DNA of 64,000 nt from positions 1,054,001-1,118,000 of the forward strand of contig NZ_CP053908.1 of the NCBI RefSeq assembly GCF_013256625.1, in the 5' to 3' direction. The notes below the pieces were generated by a model. The model saw nothing but the letters and a program-made list of their open reading frames with translations. It was not told the DNA's origin and did no database searches. The position numbers were made by a program, and so were the translations under genes. This DNA is from Hymenobacter sp. BRD128. GTDB taxonomy: Bacteria; Bacteroidota; Bacteroidia; Cytophagales; Hymenobacteraceae. Positions 1 to 9,327 of this stretch are shown one piece after another (position 1 is the first letter of the stretch; each line of letters begins with the position of its first letter).

Positions 1-103
1 CCAGGCGCAGGCTGTTGCGAAAGGTATCGGTAGGCGTGGCGTTGGCCAGAATAGGCGCCAAATCCAGCACGGAGAAAGCGACGTTTTTAGCGGAATTTGT
101 CAT
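1..103 (-). CDS. LLM-class flavin-dependent oxidoreductase (N-terminal fragment)
   Basis: Only the first 34 codons are inside the window; the gene runs off the left edge. It starts at the ATG whose complement is CAT at 101-103. The visible peptide contains FSVLDLAPI followed by TPTDTFRNSLRL. This is the usual opening of bacterial luciferase-like monooxygenases (SVLDLSPV, then EALRNSL). Such enzymes use reduced flavin to oxidise small substrates in the cytoplasm. The substrate cannot be told from this fragment. It is divergent from the lipoprotein gene at 393. Confidence 0.75.
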   Translation of the reverse strand, partial: MTNSAKNVAFSVLDLAPILANATPTDTFRNSLRL

Positions 104-392
104 GATGGAACACGTGGAATAGGAGTTACTGTAACCAAGCTGGTTCGCTAAAAGTTAGTGCGGCTCCCTGTGGCCGCTAGCCATGCCCCCGCCCCCCCGG
201 CGGCGTGGGCGGCTCGACTATCCTGCCGCGCTGCTAGGCGCGGATAGGCGAGTGCCCGCGCAATGAAACTTAGGGCGCGCTCAGGCACTGACTAAACGCC
301 GGCGTGTAAGATTCGGCAGTGGGGCCAACTAATTGATTTATTTGCAGTAGAAGACGGACATTCACTTTTTTAACAGTTTCTTGAAATCGACT
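104..392. other. divergent intergenic region
   Basis: This 289-base spacer lies between two divergent genes. It holds a G/C-rich stretch with a short imperfect dyad near 218-250 (CTATCCTGCC against GGCGCGGATAG). I see no open frame, tRNA or clear consensus promoter in it. Confidence 0.4.
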
Positions 393-1064
393 ATGTTTGC
401 TTCTTTTCTAACCAGGCACCGCGGGGCAGCCCAGGTCATTGCCGGCGTGCTGGCCGTAGCCGGCCTGAGCCAGTGCGGCATCCATGAACAAGTACAACAG
501 GCTAAAGCGTTTAAGAACGTGGACGTGCGGCTGGCATCCATTGACCAGGCTACCGTGGGCGGCGTCAACGTGCTGAACCTGCGCCAGGCCGCCGACCTGG
601 GCACCGCCGAGCGGGCGCTACTGCTGGCGGCCTATACGTCTGGCAACCTGCCCCTGCGCATGCGGGCCAACCTGGAGTTTCGCAACCCCAACAACGAGAC
701 GGCTGCTCTTAACGAATTTGACTATATCGCCCTCATCGATGGCAAGGAAGTGGCCAAAGGCCATACTACCCAGCGTATTGAGGTGCCGGCCAATGGCGGC
801 GTAACCACGGCGCCCATTCAGGTAGAAAGCAACCTGCGCCAGGTACTAGGCGACCAAACGGGCGAGAGCCTGGCCAACTTCGCCCTCGGCCTCACCGACC
901 GCGACCGCCAGCCGCTGCGCTTCACGCTCAAGCTCAAGCCCACGTTTATCACTAGCAGCGGCCGCCGCATCTCGCCCCCCGGCTATTCCACGGTCGAGAA
1001 AGAATTTACCCCCGCCCAGGCCCTCGACGCCGTGAGTCGCCCCGACTCGGTGCGCCGGCCCTAG
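393..1064 (+). CDS. LEA14-type (LEA type 2) lipoprotein
   Basis: A 223-residue protein. Its N-terminus has a basic start, a hydrophobic stretch and a lipobox-like LSQC near residue 28, so it is probably a lipoprotein. Residues 30-200 resemble the LEA type 2 / WHy fold: alternating strands with FKNVDVRLASID, a repeated LEFRNPNNETAALNEFDY element, then VPANGGVTTAPI. LEA2 proteins in bacteria are small beta-sandwich envelope proteins linked to desiccation or stress; the exact role here is unknown. An in-frame TTG at 381 would add four residues, but ATG 393 is the simpler start. A terminator follows at 1088. Confidence 0.7.
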   Translation: MFASFLTRHRGAAQVIAGVLAVAGLSQCGIHEQVQQAKAFKNVDVRLASIDQATVGGVNVLNLRQAADLGTAERALLLAAYTSGNLPLRMRANLEFRNPNNETAALNEFDYIALIDGKEVAKGHTTQRIEVPANGGVTTAPIQVESNLRQVLGDQTGESLANFALGLTDRDRQPLRFTLKLKPTFITSSGRRISPPGYSTVEKEFTPAQALDAVSRPDSVRRP

Positions 1065-1087
1065 CCCGGCTGGCTAGCCTCAACGTA

Positions 1088-1129
1088 GAAAAGCCGCTTG
1101 GTTGCCTGTGCAACCGGACGGCTTTTTTG
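1088..1129 (+). terminator. intrinsic terminator after the LEA lipoprotein gene
   Basis: AAAAGCCG pairs with CGGCTTTTTT, with GGTTGC/GCAACC in the inner stem. The hairpin ends in a T run and lies about 25 bases after the stop codon. Confidence 0.75.
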
Positions 1130-1276
1130 GTTTAGAACGAACACCTAAGCTGAAGGCTATAGCCTCCGGCATCATAGGCGTGCTCAGCCTCAGCGCGTGC
1201 AGGCGTAGCACGGGCTAGCCGAGCGTGCTCCCAAACGCGCGCCAATGTACCATGGCCTAGCGGCCTGGCTAGGGTG

Positions 1277-1284
1277 TAAATTTG
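1277..1284 (+). promoter_or_regulatory. -7 box (TAAATTTG) for dnaG
   Basis: TAAATTTG fits the Bacteroidetes -7 consensus TAnnTTTG and ends 18 bases before the GTG start. I see no matching TTTG at the -33 position. Confidence 0.4.
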
Positions 1285-1302
1285 AAGCTCTAAACCTCCG
1301 CC

Positions 1303-3366
1303 GTGGCCCGCATCCCCAAAGAAACCGTTGACCAGATTATCCACACCGCCGACATCCTGGAGGTGGTGGGCGACTACGTGCAGCTCAAGCGCAAGGGCCA
1401 GAACTACTGGGCCCCGTGCCCGTTTCACAACGAAAAATCGCCTTCCTTCTCGGTAAACCCGGCCAAGGGGCTCTACAAGTGCTTTGGCTGCGGCAAGGCC
1501 GGCGGTATCATCCAGTTTGTGATGGACATCGAGGGCAGCAGTTACCCCGAGGCGCTGCGGGCCTTGGCCAAAAAGTACGGCGTGGCCGTGCCCGAAGAGG
1601 AGGAGCGCACCCCCGAAGAGCAGCTAGCCCAGAACGAGCGCGACTCGCAGTACATTGTATCCAACTGGGCCAAAGACTATTACCACGGCCTGTTACTGAA
1701 GTCGCAGGAAGGTATGAGCATCGGCTACGGCTACCTTAAGGAGCGCGGCCTGAACCTGACCACCATCCAGACCTTCGAGCTCGGCTACTCGCTCGACCAA
1801 TTTGAGGGCCTGATGAAAGCCGCCACCGCCGCCGGCCACCAGCTCAAGTACCTCGAAAAAACGGGGCTAGTGGTGAAGCGCGAGGACGACCAGGGCCGCG
1901 ATACCGGCCGGCGCTACGACCGCTTCCGGGGCCGCGTCATGTTCCCGATTCACAACGTGAGCGGCCGGGTGGTGGGCTTCGGGGCCCGCACCCTGAAGCG
2001 CGACGACAAGATGGCGAAGTACTTAAACTCGCCTGAGTCGGAGATTTATCACAAGTCGGACGTGCTTTATGGGCTGTTTCAGGCGCGGCAGGCCATCCGG
2101 CACGAAGAGCTGTGCTACCTCGTGGAAGGCTACCTCGACGTGCTGAGCCTGCACCAGGGCGGCATCAAAAACGTGGTGGCCTCGTCGGGCACTTCGCTCA
2201 CCGAGGGCCAGATTCGGCTCATCAGGCGCTACACCGACAACGTGACGGTGCTCTACGACGGCGACGCGGCCGGTATTAAGGCTAGCCTGCGCGGCATCGA
2301 TTTGCTGCTCGAAGGCGGCCTGAACGTGCGCGTGGTGCTCTTTCCCGACGGCGACGACCCCGACAGCTACATCCGCAAGGTGGGCGACCAGCGCTTTGCC
2401 GACCACGTCGAAAACCACAGCCAGGACTTTATCGCCTTCAAAACCACCCTGGTAGCCCGCGAGGCCAGCCAGGACCCGGTGAAGAAAGCCGAGGCCATCC
2501 GCGACGTGCTGCAAAGCATTGCTAAGGTGCCCGACGGCCTCAAGCGCCAGGTGTTTTTGCAGCAAACGGCCAGCGTGTTCGGCTTTGAGGAGCAGGTGAT
2601 TATCACCGAATACAACAAGCTGCTCAAAACCGCTAGCCCATCCAAAGCCCGCCCCGCCGACGAACCCCGCGAAAGCCGCGCCGCTAGCCCTACCGCCGCG
2701 CCGGCGCGCAGCTACTCGTCCGAAGAAGAGGCCGAGATGGCCATGTACGGCGTGTCGAGCGGGTCGGAGGCCGAGGTTACGGCCGGTATCCACCCCGGCA
2801 GCAACCTCAACGCGGACCCCACTGAGCTAGCCACGCCGCTCGACGTGCTGACCCAGTGCGAGCAGGCCGTGCTGCGCCTGCTGGTGCTCTACGGCCCCCA
2901 CGAGGTGCAGCCCGAGGTCACGGTGGCGCATTATTTACTGAGCCAACTCGATGGTACGCCGCTGCGTAACCCGCTCTACGCCCGGCTGTGGGCCGAGTGC
3001 CGCGAGCAGTTTTTGCAGGGCCAGCTGCCCGATTTGCGCCTGCTGGCCCACCACGAAGACGCGGGCATCCGCTCGCTGCTGGCCGACTTTGCCACCGAGC
3101 GCTACGACCTCAGCCCCAACTGGCGCATCAAGGATATCTACGTGCCCACCGAGCTGAACCTCATTCAGCTGGCTTGCGACAACGCCATCCTGCGCCTCAA
3201 CAAGTGCCACGTGCAGCGCGAGCGCCAGCAGTGCCTGGCCCAGCTCCAGGACCCGCGCCTCGACCAGAATGAGCAGCTTAACGCCCTGCTGCGCTACAAC
3301 GAGCTCACCAAGCTCGATGGCCAGCTAGCCCAAATGCTCGGCACCGTAGTGGCGCGCCATGCGTAG
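1303..3366 (+). CDS. dnaG: DNA primase DnaG
   Basis: A 687-residue primase that makes RNA primers at the replication fork, working with the replicative helicase. The zinc-binding domain is at residues 1-100 with C39, H42, C60 and C63 (CPFH ... CFGC). The catalytic TOPRIM core follows, with the EGYLDV glutamate, DGDAAG and a later DGDDPDSYI acidic patch. After about residue 440 comes a low-complexity Pro/Ala linker, then a helical C-terminal helicase-binding domain. GTG is the start: the next residues (ARIPKETVDQI) align directly with the family N-terminus. Nothing looks broken. Confidence 0.97.
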   Translation: MARIPKETVDQIIHTADILEVVGDYVQLKRKGQNYWAPCPFHNEKSPSFSVNPAKGLYKCFGCGKAGGIIQFVMDIEGSSYPEALRALAKKYGVAVPEEEERTPEEQLAQNERDSQYIVSNWAKDYYHGLLLKSQEGMSIGYGYLKERGLNLTTIQTFELGYSLDQFEGLMKAATAAGHQLKYLEKTGLVVKREDDQGRDTGRRYDRFRGRVMFPIHNVSGRVVGFGARTLKRDDKMAKYLNSPESEIYHKSDVLYGLFQARQAIRHEELCYLVEGYLDVLSLHQGGIKNVVASSGTSLTEGQIRLIRRYTDNVTVLYDGDAAGIKASLRGIDLLLEGGLNVRVVLFPDGDDPDSYIRKVGDQRFADHVENHSQDFIAFKTTLVAREASQDPVKKAEAIRDVLQSIAKVPDGLKRQVFLQQTASVFGFEEQVIITEYNKLLKTASPSKARPADEPRESRAASPTAAPARSYSSEEEAEMAMYGVSSGSEAEVTAGIHPGSNLNADPTELATPLDVLTQCEQAVLRLLVLYGPHEVQPEVTVAHYLLSQLDGTPLRNPLYARLWAECREQFLQGQLPDLRLLAHHEDAGIRSLLADFATERYDLSPNWRIKDIYVPTELNLIQLACDNAILRLNKCHVQRERQQCLAQLQDPRLDQNEQLNALLRYNELTKLDGQLAQMLGTVVARHA

Positions 3367-3433
3367 AAGCCGTTTGGCAGCGCAGCCAGTAACGTTCTTG
3401 TAGAAATTTATTGCAAGGACATATAGTAAATTA

Positions 3434-4453
3434 ATGCTTAAACAACTAAACCTCTCGCGCCTGTGGCTAGCCCTGGGGCTGCTATTTTTCAGCTTCGCGG
3501 TGGGGGTGGGCGGCTTTATGCTGCTCGAAAACTACCCGTTTATCGACGCCTTCTACATGACGGTGATAACGGCTTCCACAGTCGGCTTTGGGGAGGTGCA
3601 CCCGCTCTCCGACACGGGGCGCATCTTCGTGTCGTTTTATATTCTGTTTAATCTTTTGGTGGTGGCCTACCTCGTGTCGGTGCTCACTACGTACATTTTT
3701 GATGGCGAACTGCGCCACCTTTTTCGCATGATTCGCGCCGACCAGGAAATCAAGAGCTTCCGCGACCACGTCATCGTCTGCGGCTTCGGGCGCAACGGTT
3801 TTAAGGCCTACGACGAGCTGCGCCACAGCGGCACCCGCGCCGTGGTGGTCGAGCAAAACCAGCAGCTGGTAGCGGCTGCCAACGACGCCATTGGCCACCA
3901 GATTCCGGCCGTTTTCGGCGACGCCACCCTTGATAGCACGCTGCGCCAGGCCGGCATTGCGCACGCTAGGGCGCTCATTACGGCGCTGCCCAAGGATGCC
4001 GACAATGTATTCGTGGCCCTCTCGGCCCGCGAGCTGAACCCCAACGTCGTCATCATCGCGCGCGCCAGCGCCCGCAGCAGCGTGAGCAAGCTGCTCTCGG
4101 CCGGGGCCAACTCGGTGGTGCTGCCCGACGAGATTGGCGGCTCGCACATGGCCAACCTCGTTATTCGCCCCGAAGTAATCCGCTTTCTGGATATGATTTC
4201 GGGCCTTGACCCCAACAAGCTACGCCTCGAAGAATTACCCTTTAATGAGCTGAAGCCCAGCCTGCGCGGCCAGAGCATTCGCGAGCTCGATGTGCGCTCG
4301 CGCACCGGCGCCACTATTATTGCCCTGCGCCGGGGCCAGGGCGGCGAGCTCGAAGTGAGCCCCGCTGCCGACTACCGCACGGCCGCCGGCGACGTGTTGC
4401 TGGTGCTCGGCAACGAGGCCCAGATTCAGGCGCTGCACCAGCAGTTTAAGTAG
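3434..4453 (+). CDS. potassium channel with RCK/TrkA-N domains
   Basis: A 339-residue inner-membrane protein of the MthK/Kch type. Two membrane helices (about residues 8-31 and 65-88) flank a pore loop with the K+ filter TVGFG at 49-53. A cytoplasmic RCK-N Rossmann domain follows, with GFGRNG near residue 118, and an RCK-C (TrkA-C) domain fills roughly 245-339. Such channels let K+ through the membrane, gated by nucleotides or ions bound to the RCK ring. The gene starts 67 bases after dnaG and is probably transcribed on its own. Confidence 0.9.
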   Translation: MLKQLNLSRLWLALGLLFFSFAVGVGGFMLLENYPFIDAFYMTVITASTVGFGEVHPLSDTGRIFVSFYILFNLLVVAYLVSVLTTYIFDGELRHLFRMIRADQEIKSFRDHVIVCGFGRNGFKAYDELRHSGTRAVVVEQNQQLVAAANDAIGHQIPAVFGDATLDSTLRQAGIAHARALITALPKDADNVFVALSARELNPNVVIIARASARSSVSKLLSAGANSVVLPDEIGGSHMANLVIRPEVIRFLDMISGLDPNKLRLEELPFNELKPSLRGQSIRELDVRSRTGATIIALRRGQGGELEVSPAADYRTAAGDVLLVLGNEAQIQALHQQFK

Positions 4454-4458
4454 CAACA

Positions 4459-4538
4459 GGTAGCGCAGACTCGCAGAGTCCGCGCGTGGGAAGTTGGCTT
4501 GGTGATACCACGCGCAGATTCGCAGAATCCGCGCTACC
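4459..4538. repeat. intergenic palindromic unit with TAGCGC ends (copy 1)
   Basis: Two 31-base arms (4459-4489 and 4508-4538) form an imperfect inverted repeat that begins GGTAGCGC and ends GCGCTACC. It fills the gap between the K+ channel and the glycosyltransferase. Other intergenic units in the window share the TAGCGC termini (36192, 37198, 49190). Confidence 0.7.
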
Positions 4539-4551
4539 GCTAGCCCATCCC

Positions 4552-4559
4552 TAGTTTTG
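4552..4559 (+). promoter_or_regulatory. -7 box (TAGTTTTG) just upstream of a start codon
   Basis: TAGTTTTG matches TAnnTTTG and ends only 7 bases before the ATG of the glycosyltransferase at 4567. If used, transcription would begin at or next to the start codon. Confidence 0.4.
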
Positions 4560-4566
4560 TAGCTGT

Positions 4567-5805
4567 ATGCACATTCTTCAGGTAAGCCCGCGCGTGCCGT
4601 TTCCGCTGCACGACGGCGGCGCGATTGGGATTTATAACATCACGAAAGGGCTGCTCGCGGCCGGGCACCGCGTCACGATGCTGGCCATCAACACGCCAAA
4701 GCACCACCAGCCGGCCGACGTGCTAGCCCACCTCGGACCCAATTTTCGGCTCGTGACGGTGGATGTGGATACGGATGCCACGCCGCTAAAAGCGCTGCAA
4801 AACCTGCTGTTTTCGAGCCAGCCTTATAACGTTGACCGGTTCATTAAGGAAGAGGTTACAAGCGCCCTGATTGAACTGTTGCAAACACAAACTATTAATG
4901 TTGTACAGTTTGAAGGTACCTATGTTGCTTGGTATTACGAGTGGTGGGGATATCAAGAGCTTTCCGTGGGAGTGAAAGGTGTATTGCGGGCTCATAATAT
5001 AGAATATGTTATTTGGGAGCGACTGGCCGCTGGAGAAAAAAAACTGCTGAAGCGCTGGTATTTGAAAAACTTAGCGCAACGGTTGCGTCGATTTGAGCAG
5101 CGATGTTTAGTCAACTTCGACGCCGTAGCTGCCATTACCAAAGAAGACATAGTGCGCCTGAAGGAATTAGGCTGCCCCGAACCCATTGCCCTCATCCCGG
5201 CCGCCGTCGAAATGGCCGCCTTCCAGCCCGACCCTAGCCAGCCACCGCAGCCGCGCACTGTCTTCATGATAGGCTCGCTCAACTGGCTGCCCAACCTGGA
5301 GGGTCTCGACTGGCTGCTACGCGAGGTGTGGCCGGCCGTGCACGCCGAACTGCCCGAGTTGGAGCTGCACGTAGCCGGCGTGGCGCCGCCCGGCCACCTC
5401 ACCAGCCGCCCCAAGGGCCAGGACAACGTATTCATCCACGGCTTTGTGGAGTCGGCTGCCGCCTTCATGCGCCAGTACGACCTCATGCTGGTGCCGCTGC
5501 TGAGCGGCGGCGGCATGCGCGTCAAAATCATTGAGGGCATGGCCCTGGGTAAGTGCATTTTGAGCACTAGCATTGGAGCCGAAGGAATTGCCGTGCGCGA
5601 TGGCCACGATATTGTGTTGCGCGACTCGGCCGCCGCCTGGCAGCAGTCCCTGCGCGACTACTACCACGGCCGCCTGCCGGTGGCCGCCGTCGGGGCCGAA
5701 GCCGCTCGCACTGCCGCTGAGGTGTACGACAACCGCCGCGTGACGCAGCGCTTTGAGGCGCTGTATGCGCAGGTAGGGGCAGGGCGGCCCGCTGCGGCAG
5801 GCTAG
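4567..5805 (+). CDS. glycosyltransferase, GT4-like
   Basis: A 412-residue GT-B fold enzyme that transfers an activated sugar during surface glycan synthesis. The N-terminus (HILQVSPRVPFPLHDGGAIG) is the acceptor-domain glycine loop. The donor half has FMIGSLNWLPNLEGLDWLL near 230, VFIHGFVES and the final block GGGMRVKIIEGMALGKCILST with its E at the sugar-nucleotide site. The family is clear; the sugar is not. About 4820-5110 is visibly richer in A/T than the rest of the gene, as if a segment had been exchanged. Another glycosyltransferase follows 54 bases later. Confidence 0.88.
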   Translation: MHILQVSPRVPFPLHDGGAIGIYNITKGLLAAGHRVTMLAINTPKHHQPADVLAHLGPNFRLVTVDVDTDATPLKALQNLLFSSQPYNVDRFIKEEVTSALIELLQTQTINVVQFEGTYVAWYYEWWGYQELSVGVKGVLRAHNIEYVIWERLAAGEKKLLKRWYLKNLAQRLRRFEQRCLVNFDAVAAITKEDIVRLKELGCPEPIALIPAAVEMAAFQPDPSQPPQPRTVFMIGSLNWLPNLEGLDWLLREVWPAVHAELPELELHVAGVAPPGHLTSRPKGQDNVFIHGFVESAAAFMRQYDLMLVPLLSGGGMRVKIIEGMALGKCILSTSIGAEGIAVRDGHDIVLRDSAAAWQQSLRDYYHGRLPVAAVGAEAARTAAEVYDNRRVTQRFEALYAQVGAGRPAAAG

Positions 5806-5843
5806 CCCCAACGCCAGGGCCGAAGCCGCCCGCCCGGCGGCTT

Positions 5844-5851
5844 TACCTTTG
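5844..5851 (+). promoter_or_regulatory. -7 box (TACCTTTG) 8 bases before a start codon
   Basis: TACCTTTG matches TAnnTTTG and ends 8 bases before ATG 5860, which suggests a leaderless or very short-leader transcript. No clear -33 element is seen. Confidence 0.42.
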
Positions 5852-5859
5852 CAGCGCGC

Positions 5860-7047
5860 ATGAAAATCCTGGTGCTCCTGTCCCGCTTTCCGTATCCGCT
5901 CGACAAGGGCGACAAGCTGCGGGCGTATTACCAGCTGCAGTACCTGGCCGGGCGGGGCCACGAAATTTGCCTGCTGGCCCTCAGCGACGAGGCCGTGAGC
6001 GCCGAGGCCCTGGCCGCCGTGGGGCCGTTGTGCCGGGGTGGCTTGCACGTGCACCGGCTGGGCCGCGTGGCACGGGGCCGGGGGCTGGCGCGGGCGCTGG
6101 CCACGGCCGGCCGGCCCTTGCAGGTGGGCTATTTCTACGAAAAGCCGGCCCATCGCCTGGTTGATAAGCTACTGAAGGATTTTCGGCCCGACCACGTGTA
6201 CTGCCAGCTCATTCGCATGGCCGAGTACTTGCGGCCCTACGCCAGCCAGGTGCCCATGACGCTTGATTACATGGATGTATTTTCGGCCGGCATGGCGCGG
6301 CGGGCGGCCACCGCGCCGGCCTGGCAGCGCCCGGTGCTGGCCCTGGAGGCTAGCCGCCTGGCCGCCTACGAAGCCGAAGCCTTTGGCTGGTTTCGGCACC
6401 ACACTATTATCAGCGACCAGGACCGGCAGCTCATTCCGCACGCTGATAAAGAGACGATTGCTATCGTGCCCAATGGCATTGCGCTCGATTATTTTCAACC
6501 CCGGCCGCTAGCCCCCAAAACGCACGACCTGCTCTTCTGCGGCAATATGGGCTACCACCCGAATGTGGACGCCGCCTGCTGGCTGGCCGAGGAAATTCTG
6601 CCCCTGGTGCAGCAGCGCCACCCCGGCGCCAGCCTGCTGGTGGCCGGTACGTCGCCCGCGCCCCGGGTGCAGGCGCTGGCCCGCCGCCCCGGCGTGACGG
6701 TGAGCGGCTGGCTGCCCGATATCCGCACGGCCTACGCCGGAGCACGGGTTTTTGTGGCGCCCATGCGCGTGGGCACCGGCCTGCAAAACAAGCTGCTCGA
6801 AGCCCTGGCCATGCAGCTGCCCTGCGTCACTACTGCTTTGGCTAATAATGCGTTGCGCGGCACGCCCGGCCAGCACCTGCTGGTGGCCGACACCGCGCCG
6901 GCCCTGGCCGAGGCCCTGGCTAGCCTGCTGGCCGACGAGGCCGCCGCCACCCGGCTAGCCGCCGCCGGCCGCACCTTTGTGGCCGAAACCTACGACTGGG
7001 CTGCTGCCACGGCCCGCCTGGAGAACTTGTTTCGGGATAATTGTTAA
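5860..7047 (+). CDS. glycosyltransferase, GT4-like (TIGR03087/Stp1-like)
   Basis: A 395-residue GT-B glycosyltransferase. The opening LVLLSRFPYPLDKGDKLRAY closely follows the sugar-transferase group described as TIGR03087 (Stp1), which occurs in exopolysaccharide clusters. The donor domain holds LLFCGNMGYHPNVDAACWLA near 225, VSGWLPDIR, then APMRVGTGLQNKLLEALAMQ with the conserved Glu. It probably works with the preceding glycosyltransferase on one glycan. The start is ATG 5860. It is followed by a long perfect inverted repeat at 7066-7158. Confidence 0.88.
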   Translation: MKILVLLSRFPYPLDKGDKLRAYYQLQYLAGRGHEICLLALSDEAVSAEALAAVGPLCRGGLHVHRLGRVARGRGLARALATAGRPLQVGYFYEKPAHRLVDKLLKDFRPDHVYCQLIRMAEYLRPYASQVPMTLDYMDVFSAGMARRAATAPAWQRPVLALEASRLAAYEAEAFGWFRHHTIISDQDRQLIPHADKETIAIVPNGIALDYFQPRPLAPKTHDLLFCGNMGYHPNVDAACWLAEEILPLVQQRHPGASLLVAGTSPAPRVQALARRPGVTVSGWLPDIRTAYAGARVFVAPMRVGTGLQNKLLEALAMQLPCVTTALANNALRGTPGQHLLVADTAPALAEALASLLADEAAATRLAAAGRTFVAETYDWAAATARLENLFRDNC

Positions 7048-7065
7048 AGACTGTAAACTAAGCCT

Positions 7066-7158
7066 GTCATGGCGAGCGCAGCGAAGCACTCGCAATAGAA
7101 CGAGACGGGCGCGAACGAGTACGTTCAGGTGCGAGTGCTTCGCTGCGCTCGCCATGAC
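7066..7158. repeat. REP-like inverted repeat, GTCATGGCGAGCG type
   Basis: Two 28-base arms (7066-7093 and 7131-7158) are exact inverted copies, starting GTCATGGCGAGCGCAGCGAA. The 37-base loop is GC-rich. The unit sits between the glycosyltransferase and ribBA and ends 15 bases before ribBA. Related GTCATG palindromes occur at 11681 and 60063. Confidence 0.8.
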
Positions 7159-7173
7159 CAGTAGAAAAAAATC

Positions 7174-8397
7174 ATGCTAGACACCATCGAATCGGCCATC
7201 GAAGACATTCGCGCCGGCAAAGTCGTTATTGTAGTTGATGACGAGGACCGCGAAAACGAGGGCGACTTTATCTGCGCCGCCCGCTGCGCCACGCCCGAGG
7301 TCATCAACTTTATGGCCACCCACGGGCGCGGGCTGGTGTGCGCGCCCCTCACCGCCGAGCGCTGCGACGAACTGGGCCTCGACCTGATGGTGGGCCGCAA
7401 CACGGCCCTGCACGCCACGCCCTTCACGGTTTCGGTCGATTTATTGACTAACGGCGTCACTACCGGCATCTCGGCTTCCGACCGCTCCAAGACTATTCTG
7501 GCGCTTATCGACCCCGCCACCAAGCCCGAAGACCTGGGCAAGCCGGGCCACATTTTCCCGCTCAAGGCGCGCAAGGAAGGCGTGCTGCGCCGCGCTGGTC
7601 ACACCGAGGCAGCCGTCGATTTGGCTAGGCTAGCGGGCTTCGAGCCGGCCGGCGTGCTGGTCGAGATTCTTAAGGAAGACGGCGAGATGGCCCGCCTGCC
7701 CGACCTGCGCAAGGTGGCCGAGCAATGGGGCCTCAAGCTGATTTCGGTGCAAGACCTCATCAAGTACCGGCTAGCCCAGGAAAGCCTCATTCAGCGCGAG
7801 ATAACGGTGAAAATGCCCACGGCCCACGGCGACTTCGACCTGTACGCCTACACTCAGCGCTCGAACGGTGCCCAGCACCTGGCCCTGGTAAAAGGCGACG
7901 TGAGCGGCCCCGAGCCAGTGCTCATCCGCGTGCACTCATCGTGCGTGACCGGCGACATCTTCGGCTCGTGCCGCTGCGACTGCGGCCCGCAGTTGCACAA
8001 GGCCATGGAGCAGATTGACCGTGAGGGTAGGGGCGTAATCGTGTACATGAACCAGGAAGGCCGGGGCATTGGCTTGCTCAATAAGCTGAAAGCCTACAAG
8101 TTGCAGGAGGCCGGCCGTGATACTGTGCAGGCCAACGAAGACCTGGGCTTTAAGGGCGATGAGCGCGACTACGGCGTGGGCGCGGCCATTATCCGCGACC
8201 TGGGCATCCGGCAGATGCGCCTACTCACCAACAACCCCAAGAAGCGCACCGGCCTGCTCGGCTACGGCCTCGAAGTGGTGGAAACGGTGCCCATCGAAAT
8301 TGCGCCCAACCAGCACAACCAGAGCTACCTCACCACCAAGCGCGACAAGATGGGCCACGACATCTTGCAAGCCATGAAGCCCGACACGGCCGCGTAA
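7174..8397 (+). CDS. ribBA: bifunctional DHBP synthase / GTP cyclohydrolase II
   Basis: A 407-residue fusion that catalyses both entry reactions of riboflavin synthesis. Residues 1-205 (RibB) turn ribulose 5-phosphate into 3,4-dihydroxy-2-butanone 4-phosphate; [11 protein letters not shown] at 24-34 and [14 protein letters not shown] are its signatures. Residues 210-400 (RibA) open GTP; the zinc site is in [16 protein letters not shown] and the catalytic block is [16 protein letters not shown]. Both halves look intact. The start is ATG 7174, just after the REP-like palindrome. The gene ends at its own terminator. Confidence 0.97.
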   Translation: MLDTIESAIEDIRAGKVVIVVDDEDRENEGDFICAARCATPEVINFMATHGRGLVCAPLTAERCDELGLDLMVGRNTALHATPFTVSVDLLTNGVTTGISASDRSKTILALIDPATKPEDLGKPGHIFPLKARKEGVLRRAGHTEAAVDLARLAGFEPAGVLVEILKEDGEMARLPDLRKVAEQWGLKLISVQDLIKYRLAQESLIQREITVKMPTAHGDFDLYAYTQRSNGAQHLALVKGDVSGPEPVLIRVHSSCVTGDIFGSCRCDCGPQLHKAMEQIDREGRGVIVYMNQEGRGIGLLNKLKAYKLQEAGRDTVQANEDLGFKGDERDYGVGAAIIRDLGIRQMRLLTNNPKKRTGLLGYGLEVVETVPIEIAPNQHNQSYLTTKRDKMGHDILQAMKPDTAA

Positions 8398-8419
8398 GCT
8401 GGCTAGCCTGCCTAGCCCT

Positions 8420-8452
8420 AAAAAGGCTACCCTGACCGGGTAGCCTTTTTTG
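8420..8452 (+). terminator. intrinsic terminator after ribBA
   Basis: AAAAAGGCTACCC pairs with GGGTAGCCTTTTTT around a small loop, starting 22 bases after the ribBA stop. Confidence 0.85.
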
Positions 8453-8477
8453 TGGCTAGGCCGGCCGGCTGGGCCGG

Positions 8478-9245
8478 GTGCGTTGCTTATTTTTATATAT
8501 AAAGAAAACAATATACTGTATTATTCTGCTGGCTTGCCTCGCTACCTCTGCCCGAGCCCAGCAGCCGGCTAGCCCGGCCCCGACAGCGGCCGAGCTGAAG
8601 AAAAACTTCGCTACCATCGAGGCGGGTACCGAGGGCGAGAGCGATGACTTCGATAAGCTGACCACGACCACGGCCCGCCGGCTGGTGACCTACCTCAAAG
8701 CCCACGAGGTGTCGGCGGCCGGGGCCAAGGACCTCGGGGTGGAGCTGTCGGCTGAGTCGGCCGATGCGTCTCACCTCAAAGTGTTTACCTACTCGCTTTC
8801 CTCCGGCGGCACGCGGGGCACCATCCACAAGCCCGTGTTGCAGTGGCAAAACGCGGCCGGTCAGCACTTTGCCTACGCCGTGGATGAGGAGTGTGAGTTT
8901 ACTGAAATTCACCCGCTCGCCAGTCCCGGCCGGGCCCTTTACCTGCTGCTAGGCATGGAGAAAGGTGACGGCCAGTGCGACGTGAGCCAAGCCTACGTAG
9001 TAGAACTGAAGGGTAATTACTTGCTGGCCGACAACGCGGTTTTTGGCAAAAAATCTTCGCTCAGCCTCTGCAACGTGGATATGCAGCTCGACGCAAGCCG
9101 ACAGGTGCTGCGCATCAACCAGACCCGCAATAAGGAAATTAGTGACGACGCGCTACGCCTCAAGGAGCGGGACTACCGCCGCAAGCCGGGGGCCAAAAGC
9201 CTCGTGCTTAAGCTAAGCGGCGGGCGGTTTGTGCAAAGTCAGTAG
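8478..9245 (+). CDS. secreted protein of unknown function
   Basis: 255 residues with no domain I recognise. The N-terminus reads KKTIYCIILLACLATSARAQ, a signal peptide with likely cleavage after ARA, so the protein is exported. The mature part is mixed alpha/beta with two cysteines (in EECEF and DGQCDV) that could pair, plus one in SLCNV. GTG 8478 is the only start codon in frame before the signal peptide, so the exact start is uncertain; an A/T-rich stretch lies across it. It is probably transcribed alone, as the ribBA terminator precedes it. Confidence 0.7.
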   Translation: MRCLFLYIKKTIYCIILLACLATSARAQQPASPAPTAAELKKNFATIEAGTEGESDDFDKLTTTTARRLVTYLKAHEVSAAGAKDLGVELSAESADASHLKVFTYSLSSGGTRGTIHKPVLQWQNAAGQHFAYAVDEECEFTEIHPLASPGRALYLLLGMEKGDGQCDVSQAYVVELKGNYLLADNAVFGKKSSLSLCNVDMQLDASRQVLRINQTRNKEISDDALRLKERDYRRKPGAKSLVLKLSGGRFVQSQ

Positions 9246-9327
9246 GCCAAAAAAATGGCGGCGGGTTGAACTCTTTAGGGGCGTGGCTGCGTAGGCAAGA
9301 AGCAAAATTCAGAAGTTCGTTGCTCGT

